A DNA stretch of 17,402 nucleotides, from NCBI GenBank assembly GCA_002396005.1, contig DGVW01000084.1, positions 1-17,402 on the forward strand. Direction: 5' to 3'. Positions 1-5,888 of this stretch are shown piece after piece. The position numbers and the translations under genes were made by a program. Under the pieces are notes generated by a model. The model did no database searches, was not told the origin of the DNA, and worked only from the letters and a program-made list of their open reading frames with translations. This DNA comes from Oribacterium sp. UBA4274 (GTDB lineage Bacteria > Bacillota > Clostridia > Lachnospirales > Lachnospiraceae). How positions within the stretch are numbered: the first letter of the stretch is position 1; the number at the start of each line of letters is the position of its first letter.

Positions 1-514
1 GCATTTCATAGACTGCTCCGAAACTGTCTCCAACCCTTGCCACATCATAAGAAATGGCCGTTGGCACACCGGCAATAAAAGCCGCACGGGCTACATCACG
101 CTCCTCCTGTACCACTTCCATAGGAACTCCCGGTGCAAAAACCTTGATAATTCTTTCATCATCCAGACGGTATACTTTTCCGTTGGCACCCTCTCCTATC
201 ACCTCGCATTGATCTACACATATCTCGCGAAGTTTCTTTTCTACTTTCAGAATTTCAGTAAAACCGGTAACTTCCAGAATTTCATAGATCTCCGGTGAAA
301 CATTTTCGATAGTGACCTCCGCTTTTATACTTTTTTTCAATTTCATAAGCACACGAAGCCCAGCCGAAGATATATAGGACAGTTCAGACGCATCTATCCG
401 AACGTCTTCCCCCGGATTACAAACTCCCATAATTTCTGCCTCAAACTCCTGGCAATTTTGTGAGTCTACACGACCTCTCACTATCAGGTTTCCTTCTTTT
501 CCTTTTTCTACCAT
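1..514 (-). CDS. STAS domain plus kinase-like domain protein (partial, C-terminus beyond window)
   Basis: I translated this by hand; about 171 codons are visible and the frame is open to the window edge. The ATG at 514 follows CGAGGAGAAACT, a good ribosome binding site. Residues about 5-100 look like a STAS (anti-sigma-factor-antagonist) domain: a short beta start (NLIVRGRVDS), then DASELSYISSAGLRVLMKL at about 41-59, the segment around the phospho-acceptor serine in SpoIIAA-like proteins. From about 105 a second domain begins with a glycine-rich nucleotide-loop pattern (GEGANGKVYRL, 107-117), a candidate ATP-binding lysine in RIIKVF (K124) and a possible helix-C glutamate in VVQEERDVARAAF. 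This resembles the small kinase/phosphotransferase-like family I recall as TIGR02172. A role as a signalling switch is inference; the substrate is unknown and the catalytic loop lies outside the window. Confidence 0.7.
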   Translation of the reverse strand, partial: MVEKGKEGNLIVRGRVDSQNCQEFEAEIMGVCNPGEDVRIDASELSYISSAGLRVLMKLKKSIKAEVTIENVSPEIYEILEVTGFTEILKVEKKLREICVDQCEVIGEGANGKVYRLDDERIIKVFAPGVPMEVVQEERDVARAAFIAGVPTAISYDVARVGDSFGAVYEM

Positions 515-626
515 AGTTTCTCCTCGTTTTTAACAGTTGAGATTTGGATGTTACAAAGTGCCAAAGTCAGCGCATTTTTTAACCGAATTTATAATTATTT
601 ATCATTTTAACAAAAAATTTGCACAC

Positions 627-672
627 AAAAAAGCTCAGATACCAATATTCGCTAATAAAATATGGTATCTGA
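627..672 (-). terminator. Rho-independent terminator of tRNA-Leu
   Basis: A perfect 10-bp inverted repeat (TCAGATACCA at 635-644 with TGGTATCTGA at 663-672, 18-nt loop) is followed on the minus strand by GC and six T. It starts 10 nt after the tRNA 3' end. Confidence 0.8.
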
Positions 673-681
673 ACTTAATTA

Positions 682-762
682 TGGGGTCGAAGGGACTTGA
701 ACCCTCACGTCATAGACACAGGAACCTAAATCCTGCGCGTCTGCCAATTCCGCCACAACCCC
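682..762 (-). tRNA. tRNA-Leu (anticodon UAG)
   Basis: Read on the minus strand, this gives an 81-nt class II tRNA. The acceptor stem GGGGTTG pairs with CGACCCC, with discriminator A. The anticodon stem CAGGA/TCCTG encloses the loop TTTAGGT, so the anticodon is UAG. There is a long variable arm (GTCTATGAC) and a T-arm GGGTTCAAGTCCC. The 3' CCA is not encoded, so it must be added after transcription. It stands alone, with its own promoter and terminator. Confidence 0.95.
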
Positions 763-778
763 GGTTGTAAACAAAAGA

Positions 779-806
779 ATTATCTTCCGCCAATATATAT
801 TAGCAA
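779..806 (-). promoter_or_regulatory. Promoter of tRNA-Leu
   Basis: On the minus strand TTGCTA (801-806) and GATAAT (779-784) are separated by 16 bp. Transcription would start about 10 nt before the tRNA 5' end. Each hexamer is a 4/6 to 5/6 match to the sigma-A consensus. Confidence 0.55.
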
Positions 807-854
807 AAGAAAGAAAAATAATCTAGCTATAATTAACTAATCAGCAAAAGATAT

Positions 855-940
855 GCCTCTCAGACATTTTATAATCCAAGAGGCTTTTACATACTCATAT
901 CCGGTACCATAAGCGAAATAGCCGCATATGAGTACCGGAT
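855..940 (-). terminator. Two hairpins downstream of the EAL gene, probable 3' end
   Basis: Just past the stop of the GGDEF/EAL gene (962) the minus strand has ATCCGGTAC pairing with GTACCGGAT (932-940 with 899-907), extended inside by CATA/TATG and GCG/CGC. A second hairpin, GCCTCT with AGAGGC (855-860 with 879-884), follows. Neither has a clean T-run on the minus strand; the second is followed by TTTT on the plus strand. These are probably termination or transcript-stabilising structures, but the mechanism is uncertain. Confidence 0.4.
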
Positions 941-961
941 AAATCTTCTGCGTGCGTATCA

Positions 962-2674
962 TCAGATAATCTTTTCTGCATTGTACACATGGCTATACTT
1001 TGCTTCAAACTCCTGTACAGGCACAGGCTTCGAGAACAGATAGCCCTGATATACATCACAGCCCATAGATCTCAGAAATTCAAACTGTTTTGTGGTTTCA
1101 ACGCCCTCAGTAACTGTACCCATACCTAAACGTTTTGTCATGTAAATGATAGAATCCAGTATGATGCGGCTTCGCTCCTCATTTTCTGATTTCCGCAAAA
1201 AGCCCATATCTATCTTAATCACATCAGCCTTAATATCTTTAAGCATGTTTAAAGATGAATATCCACTTCCAAAATCATCTATCTCGACAACAAAACCTGC
1301 ATCTTTTAATTTGGTGATCAGTTCGCTCACAGTAGCAGGATTACGCATTATAACAGTTTCTGTGATCTCCAGATGAAGCTTTGCGGGCTCTATCTCATAC
1401 TTATCTACAAGACCCGTTATAGCATCGTATACATCTATGAATTCCATATCCCTTGGAGAGATATTAACAGATATATACAGGTCACTAAATTCTGTATGCT
1501 GCCACTCTCTGAGTTTTATGGCAGCAAGCTCCCACACATATAAGTCAAGTCGGCTTATAAGATTAGACTTCTCAAGTACAGGTATGAAAGCATTAGGCGG
1601 TATAACTGTATTATCTATCTTCTTCCAACGCACAAGCGCTTCCGAACCTATCAATTCTCCACGCTGATTCATCTGCGGTTGAAGGTAAATCTTAAACTCA
1701 CCGTTTTTTAAGGCCGTATCAAAGTTTGTAACCACAGCTTTTTCTGTAAGAGCCTTCTGCATCATAAGTGGTTCATAATAAGCATATGCTACAGGCTCCT
1801 CAGAGCTTATGGACTTTAATGCAATCAAAGCCTTGTCGCACATAGTAATAACATCATCAGAAAGGTCTTCCATCCTGTAAATGCCAACCTGTAGACGTAA
1901 TCCCTGTTTATCCGAAGTTATCTGGCTACGAACCAGATTTATCATATTTCGATACATGGACTTATCAAAATTACGTTCAGACACCAAAACTGCAAACTTG
2001 TCAGCATAAAGACGGCCATATATATCTTCCGGATACATAAGTGAACGGATGATGCGTCCTGTTGTTTTGAGTATGCTATCACCATCTTTATCGCCAAGCA
2101 TTTGGTTTATAAGCTTAAAATCCCTAATGTTTGTGATAATAAGATAATGCGTTTCGTCCGTATTTATATGAAGTTTACGGTACTCTTCAACAACATGGCA
2201 AAAACCATCTCTGTTGAGAAGGCCCGTTAGCGGGTCATGCATCTGTCGATACCTAACCCCTGCTTTATTGGAAGAATTTTGAACGCATTCATCTATTACA
2301 TATATAGAGTTTCTCAACTTATTATCAGTGTCATAAATTTTCTGGCATATGATGTCATACACTTTTTCGCCTTCCATAGACTCATAGATCTGACACCAGT
2401 TTGAATACTCCAGGTGTTTTGTATCATTACTTATCCAATCCAGGAACTCTTTTTCCAGTTCTTCGCTGCTTGTAACGTTAAACATCTTGAATGCTTTTGA
2501 ATTTGCATAAGTTATTTTGTTCTCATCATCAAAGCATAAAAGAATCAGATTTATTGATTTGATGGCCTGCTGCAAAATAGAAACCAATTTCTCGTTTGTT
2601 AAGTCGGAATCCGCAAAGCCATTTCTATAACCTACATAGTTTCCAAAGCGAAAATAAGCATCATCGTTGAACAT
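962..2674 (-). CDS. PAS-GGDEF-EAL protein, predicted c-di-GMP phosphodiesterase
   Basis: This is a 570-aa soluble protein with no membrane segment or signal peptide. Residues about 30-130 fit a PAS-type sensor (LLCFDDENKITYANSKAF). The GGDEF domain (about 145-300) starts with DPLTGLLNRDGF, but its signature pentad is YADKF (223-227), so cyclase activity should be lost; it may still bind GTP as a regulatory domain. The EAL domain (about 315-555) keeps the catalytic set: E345 (SEALVRW), N404 (SVNISP), E436 (LEITET), D466-D467 (IDDFGSGYSSL), K487 (VIKIDMGFL), E523 (TEGVET) and Q543 (YQGYLFSKP). It should therefore hydrolyse c-di-GMP to pGpG. AGGAAG precedes the ATG by about 8 nt. It is monocistronic, flanked by tRNA genes, so the context gives no pathway. 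Confidence 0.93.
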   Translation of the reverse strand: MFNDDAYFRFGNYVGYRNGFADSDLTNEKLVSILQQAIKSINLILLCFDDENKITYANSKAFKMFNVTSSEELEKEFLDWISNDTKHLEYSNWCQIYESMEGEKVYDIICQKIYDTDNKLRNSIYVIDECVQNSSNKAGVRYRQMHDPLTGLLNRDGFCHVVEEYRKLHINTDETHYLIITNIRDFKLINQMLGDKDGDSILKTTGRIIRSLMYPEDIYGRLYADKFAVLVSERNFDKSMYRNMINLVRSQITSDKQGLRLQVGIYRMEDLSDDVITMCDKALIALKSISSEEPVAYAYYEPLMMQKALTEKAVVTNFDTALKNGEFKIYLQPQMNQRGELIGSEALVRWKKIDNTVIPPNAFIPVLEKSNLISRLDLYVWELAAIKLREWQHTEFSDLYISVNISPRDMEFIDVYDAITGLVDKYEIEPAKLHLEITETVIMRNPATVSELITKLKDAGFVVEIDDFGSGYSSLNMLKDIKADVIKIDMGFLRKSENEERSRIILDSIIYMTKRLGMGTVTEGVETTKQFEFLRSMGCDVYQGYLFSKPVPVQEFEAKYSHVYNAEKII

Positions 2675-2717
2675 GTTTTTCTTCCTACAATTCTAATATC
2701 AAATAGCGATTTAATAT

Positions 2718-2745
2718 ATTATACGATTCCATATCACGCTACCAA
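2718..2745 (-). promoter_or_regulatory. Possible promoter of the GGDEF/EAL gene
   Basis: On the minus strand TTGGTA (2740-2745), a 16-bp spacer and a perfect TATAAT (2718-2723) lie about 45 nt before the ATG. The -35 box is only 4/6. Apart from the tRNA terminator, the rest of the 2675-2969 gap is AT-rich and featureless. Confidence 0.4.
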
Positions 2746-2920
2746 AAATCTTCTCGCGTCTTTGCAAATTTTAAAACGCATAGATCTTTTTGTAAAAAAT
2801 AATATACTACATTATTAAATAAAATTAAATCTAAGTGTTTAGAAGATGCAATTTAATTTTTTTATTGAGATAGTAATAAAAGTGTGGGGGGATTATGGAT
2901 AATAGAATATATTTGAGTAC

Positions 2921-2950
2921 AAAAAAACTTGATGACCTGCATCATCAAGT
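2921..2950 (-). terminator. Rho-independent terminator of the tRNA operon
   Basis: ACTTGATGA (2927-2935) pairs with TCATCAAGT (2942-2950) around a 6-nt loop and is followed on the minus strand by seven T. It lies 20 nt after the tRNA-Lys 3' end. Confidence 0.9.
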
Positions 2951-2969
2951 CGAAATCAAAAATAAAAGA

Positions 2970-3042
2970 TGAGGCTGACGGGATTCGAACTCGCGACAAC
3001 TTGATTAAAAGTCAAGTGCTCTACCGACTGAGCTACAGCCTC
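2970..3042 (-). tRNA. tRNA-Lys (anticodon UUU)
   Basis: A 73-nt cloverleaf on the minus strand: acceptor GAGGCTG/CAGCCTC with discriminator A, D-arm GCTCAGTCGGTAGAGC, anticodon stem CTTGA/TCAAG around loop CTTTTAA (anticodon UUU), T-arm with GTTCGAATC. CCA is not encoded. It is the last gene of the four-tRNA operon. Confidence 0.96.
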
Positions 3043-3050
3043 ATGTAAAA

Positions 3051-3122
3051 CAGGGCCAGTTGGATTCGAACCAACGAATGCAGGCGTCAAAGGCCTGTGC
3101 CTTACCGCTTGGCGATAGCCCC
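3051..3122 (-). tRNA. tRNA-Gln (anticodon UUG)
   Basis: A 72-nt cloverleaf: anticodon stem CAGGC/GCCTG with loop CTTTGAC (anticodon UUG), T-arm GTTGG/CCAAC, discriminator G. The acceptor GGGGCTA pairs with TGGCCCT, leaving a weak G1-U72 closing pair in keeping with the weak first pair typical of bacterial tRNA-Gln. CCA is not encoded. Confidence 0.95.
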
Positions 3123-3142
3123 ACTTTAGCCTGCTGGCTAAG

Positions 3143-3217
3143 GGTGGGTACCGGAACTCGAATCCGGGATCTCCAGAACCACAATCTGGCGCGATAACCA
3201 ACTACGCTATACCCACC
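3143..3217 (-). tRNA. tRNA-His (anticodon GUG)
   Basis: A 75-nt cloverleaf: anticodon stem CCAGA/TCTGG with loop TTGTGGT (anticodon GUG), T-arm CCGGA/TCCGG. The acceptor stem has eight pairs, GGTGGGTA/TACCCACC, showing the extra G-1:C73 pair that marks tRNA-His. CCA is not encoded. Confidence 0.96.
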
Positions 3218-3266
3218 ATATTACGGTCGCACTTGCGAACCAATGTATATTTCTCTCAAAGAGAAA

Positions 3267-3340
<74 letters not shown>

Positions 3341-3372
3341 ATTTTGTGTCGCTCGCTTCAAGCGACTTGTAT

Positions 3373-3401
3373 ATAATAGCGAATACCCATCTGAATGTCA
3401 A
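3373..3401 (-). promoter_or_regulatory. Promoter of the Arg-His-Gln-Lys tRNA operon
   Basis: On the minus strand a perfect TTGACA (3396-3401), a 17-bp spacer and TATTAT (3373-3378) give a near-consensus sigma-A promoter. The leader contains a short inverted repeat (GTCGCTTGAAGCGAGCGAC). Confidence 0.88.
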
Positions 3402-3670
3402 CAAGTTTTTCAAATTTTTTTAAATATTTTCAAACCGAAAAGATTAACACCATATTTCACTACTATATAAATATAAGCAGATATAAGACCTATGCATTTC
3501 AGAAATCTGTTCAAGCATTGCTCTTTACAGATCCTTAACGCCCTTTATCTTATCAATTCTACTTTCTAATTCTATTAAATATCTTGTTAGATACAAGCAG
3601 GACTTAATTAAAATATTGTAACATGAGTGTCAAAAGTACTATCGATGCACATCAACTATTCTTTTACAGC
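3402..3670. other. AT-rich intergenic spacer without a recognisable gene
   Basis: Between the tRNA promoter and the eda terminator I find no ORF with a ribosome binding site and no RNA gene. A short hairpin CTTGT-TAGAT-ACAAG (about 3582-3596) is the only structure seen. Confidence 0.6.
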
Positions 3671-3702
3671 AAAACAGGTACATCCAATTATGGATGTACC
3701 TG
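3671..3702 (-). terminator. Rho-independent terminator of eda
   Basis: A perfect 12-bp inverted repeat (CAGGTACATCCA at 3675-3686 with TGGATGTACCTG at 3691-3702, 4-nt loop) ends in TTTT on the minus strand, 30 nt after the eda stop. Confidence 0.85.
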
Positions 3703-3732
3703 AACGAGAATAATCTTAAATAATAGAAGAAA

Positions 3733-4365
3733 TCAGTGTGTAAGATTGTATGCTTCCTGGCAAAGCTTTGTGATTCCTGCCCAATCCTTAGCCTGAACCT
3801 TGTCCTTCTTACATACCCATGTTCCACCAACACTGATTATCTTGTCAAATCCAAGATAATCGTTAACGTTATTTACATTAACACCACCTGTAGGCATGAA
3901 CTTGATCTGTGGGAATACACTTGCAAGTGACTTGATTGTTGCAAGTCCGCCATAGTTTCCTGCAGGGAAGAACTTAACCATAGGAAGGTTGTATCTCAGA
4001 GCATTTGTAATGTCTGTAGGAGTACATGTTCCAGGGCAATAAGCTACGCCATGTCCGATAGCACACTGTGCAACTTCATCTGAAAATGATGGAGCAACGA
4101 TGAACTGAGCACCTGCCTTGATGGCACGTACACACTGCTCACGATCGATAACTGTACCGGCACCAACTACAACATTTGGGCACTCCTTGGCGATACGTGC
4201 GATTGCATCTGCTGCTGCAGGTGTTCTGAATGTAACCTCAGCCATAGGAAGGTTACCAGCCTCAAGAGCCTTTGCAAGAGGTACTGCATCCTCTGCATCA
4301 TCGATAACCACTACAGGACAAACCTTAACTTCTGCGAGCTTGGCCATGAATTCTTCTTGTGTCAT
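3733..4365 (-). CDS. eda: 2-dehydro-3-deoxy-phosphogluconate (KDPG/KHG) aldolase
   Basis: A 210-aa class I aldolase of the Eda family, full length. It cleaves 2-keto-3-deoxy-6-phosphogluconate to pyruvate and glyceraldehyde-3-phosphate in the cytoplasm, the last step of hexuronate breakdown. The sequence shows the general acid/base glutamate in MAEVTFRTPAA (E43, with R47), the GAGTV loop (68-72), QFIVAPSF (88-94), YCPGTCTPT (109-117) and the Schiff-base lysine in MVKFFPAGNYGG (K131), followed by MPTGGVN (158-163). AGGAGA sits about 8 nt before the ATG. It lies downstream of uxuA/uxuB but is separated from them by an unrelated gene, and has its own promoter, operator and terminator. Some family members also split 4-hydroxy-2-oxoglutarate; sequence alone does not settle that. 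Confidence 0.95.
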   Translation of the reverse strand: MTQEEFMAKLAEVKVCPVVVIDDAEDAVPLAKALEAGNLPMAEVTFRTPAAADAIARIAKECPNVVVGAGTVIDREQCVRAIKAGAQFIVAPSFSDEVAQCAIGHGVAYCPGTCTPTDITNALRYNLPMVKFFPAGNYGGLATIKSLASVFPQIKFMPTGGVNVNNVNDYLGFDKIISVGGTWVCKKDKVQAKDWAGITKLCQEAYNLTH

Positions 4366-4423
4366 AACTTGTCTCCTTTTATTTTAAATACAAAATAACC
4401 AAATCAACTATGTAAGGCGATTC

Positions 4424-4437
4424 TGTAACCGCTTACA
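4424..4437. promoter_or_regulatory. Palindromic operator (LacI-family/cre type) at the eda start site
   Basis: TGTAACCGCTTACA is a 14-bp inverted repeat with a central CG and fits the catabolite-responsive-element pattern TGWAANCGNTNWCA. It begins 8 bp beyond the -10 box of the eda promoter, overlapping the expected start site, so a bound protein would block initiation. It could be bound by CcpA or by a dedicated LacI-family sugar-acid regulator; the sequence does not tell which. Confidence 0.7.
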
Positions 4438-4444
4438 CCACCAT

Positions 4445-4473
4445 ATTATATACGATTTATATTGACGTTACAA
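4445..4473 (-). promoter_or_regulatory. eda: Promoter of eda
   Basis: On the minus strand TTGTAA (4468-4473), a 17-bp spacer and a perfect TATAAT (4445-4450) lie about 80 nt before the eda ATG. Confidence 0.78.
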
Positions 4474-4543
4474 GCTTTTATTGGCAATCCTGAAAAGAAA
4501 ATTTAACCGGTTTACATAAATCCCCGCTATCATGTTCGCACCA

Positions 4544-5731
4544 TCAAGTCCACTTGTCCAACAGCACCTGATGATACGTGAACTCTCCGTCTTCACTTAT
4601 ATCTATTACCATATAAGACGGTTTTCTGTCCATTTGTCTTGGAAAACTTATAGAACCCGGATTTATACACATAACGCCATTTACCATTTTCAGGCACGGA
4701 CGATGAGTATGTCCGAACATCGCCACATCACAACCCCTGATTTTGGCTTCTTCAGCGAGTATACTGAGATCCATGTTCACCCCATAATAGTGTCCGTGCG
4801 TCAAAAAACACTTATGTTTTCCAAATGTGGCAACAATATCTCGCGGTAGATTTGTAAAGAAGTCATTATTACCTTGAACAAAGAAGCATTTGACTCCATC
4901 CCCGGCATACTGTTGAATCAATCCTTCTGTTCCCTCTGCATCCCCAAGATGAACAAAAAAATCTATCATGCCCAAACGACTCAAAACATCTTTTAAGTTA
5001 TCATCCTTATGATGAGAATCACTGACAACTAAGATTGTCTGAAAGGGGCGGACAAGTCCGCTATCCTCCTTTTTCTCAGGAAATGCTCCCTGATTGATGC
5101 CTTTTTTCCTGTCATCTTCCAGAACTTTCATTAACTGATCTCTCATAGCTCTCAAAGCTTTACCTCTATGAGAGATGCTGTTCTTCTCCTCTGGTGTGAG
5201 CTCTGCTGAAGTTCTGCCATATTCAGGAAGATACAATATAGGATCATAGCCAAAGCCATTAGTTCCCTTCGGCTCCTTTGCTATCAGCCCTTCAAATTTT
5301 CCTTCCGAATGAAAAACTCTTCCATCTGCAAAAACAGCACATATGCTGCAGGCAAAATGTGCCGCTCTCTCGTCGCCTTCTGCGAATCTCAGCTCCTGGA
5401 TGATACGTGCATTCTTGACGTCATATGAGGTATCCTCGCCCAAATACCTTGCACTGTACACTCCGGGCATACCCAGCATGTAATTCACGCAAAGTCCTGA
5501 ATCATCCGACATGATGATATCATCATCCTGAAGCATGTCATGCGCCAGCATATAGCTTCTTATGCCTGATGCTTTCAGCTCAGCATTTTCAGCAAATGTC
5601 TTACCCGTCTCAACAGGCTCAAAATCTATACCTAATTCACTCTTGGCAACGATGTCGCTTGCAACATCGCCAAGTATCTGGCGAACTTCTCTTATTTTAT
5701 TCTTGTTGTGTGTAGCAAATATAATACGCAT
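4544..5731 (-). CDS. Fusion of RdgB/HAM1 XTP/dITP diphosphatase and YfcE-type metallophosphoesterase
   Basis: A 395-aa two-enzyme fusion. Residues 1-201 are an RdgB/HAM1 pyrophosphatase, which removes deaminated purine nucleotides (ITP, dITP, XTP) from the pool: FATHNKNKIREV (5-16), SDDSGL (75-80), GMPGVYSARY (87-96), GTNGFGYDP (156-163) and ISHRGKALR (186-194). After a linker (about 202-231) comes a complete MJ0936/YfcE-type phosphodiesterase: VSDSHH (D238, H240), HLGDAEG (D264), QGNND (N288), THGH (H312, H314), FGHTH (H341, H343) and NPGS (357-360). All metal ligands are present. In Bacillus subtilis the separate genes ysnA and ysnB are, as I recall, neighbours, so the fusion joins two genes already linked elsewhere. 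The substrate of the second half is unknown. The ribosome binding site is weak (AGAAAAG). The gene sits between uxuB and eda without an obvious link to sugar metabolism. Confidence 0.92.
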   Translation of the reverse strand: MRIIFATHNKNKIREVRQILGDVASDIVAKSELGIDFEPVETGKTFAENAELKASGIRSYMLAHDMLQDDDIIMSDDSGLCVNYMLGMPGVYSARYLGEDTSYDVKNARIIQELRFAEGDERAAHFACSICAVFADGRVFHSEGKFEGLIAKEPKGTNGFGYDPILYLPEYGRTSAELTPEEKNSISHRGKALRAMRDQLMKVLEDDRKKGINQGAFPEKKEDSGLVRPFQTILVVSDSHHKDDNLKDVLSRLGMIDFFVHLGDAEGTEGLIQQYAGDGVKCFFVQGNNDFFTNLPRDIVATFGKHKCFLTHGHYYGVNMDLSILAEEAKIRGCDVAMFGHTHRPCLKMVNGVMCINPGSISFPRQMDRKPSYMVIDISEDGEFTYHQVLLDKWT

Positions 5732-5760
5732 AACTTTTCTATCTCTTTCTCTTAATCTTC

Positions 5761-5810
5761 ACAAAGACAATGTCTTCGGTAATTAATGATACCTCAGACA
5801 TTGCCTTTGT
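5761..5810. terminator. Long hairpin between uxuB and the rdgB fusion gene
   Basis: ACAAAGACAATGTCT (5761-5775) pairs with AGACATTGCCTTTGT (5796-5810), 14 of 15 positions, with a 20-nt loop. No T-run follows on the minus strand, so it may slow or protect the transcript rather than end it. It lies 30-80 nt before the next ATG, downstream of a possible promoter, and so could also be a leader structure. Confidence 0.4.
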
Positions 5811-5830
5811 TTAAAGTGTAAAATATAAAA

Positions 5831-5858
5831 ATTATGCTTTTATTTGTCCCTGAGGCAA
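5831..5858 (-). promoter_or_regulatory. Possible promoter for the rdgB fusion gene
   Basis: On the minus strand TTGCCT (5853-5858), a 16-bp spacer and CATAAT (5831-5836) lie about 100 nt before the ATG. If real, the fusion gene can be transcribed independently of uxuAB, as expected for a housekeeping enzyme. Confidence 0.35.
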
Positions 5859-5888
5859 CAATCACCCGCAGAGGACATTTGACACTTG

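Noticed and set aside
537..770. 77-codon plus-strand ORF
   Set aside because: It runs through the tRNA-Leu gene and its terminator on the other strand and has no ribosome binding site.
2895..2972. Short plus-strand ORF (about 25 codons) after a G-run
   Set aside because: It overlaps the tRNA-operon terminator and the tRNA-Lys end, and the G-run is too close to the ATG to be a convincing ribosome binding site.
2956..3201. 81-codon minus-strand ORF
   Set aside because: It lies across three tRNA genes; such ORFs are a common artefact of tRNA clusters.
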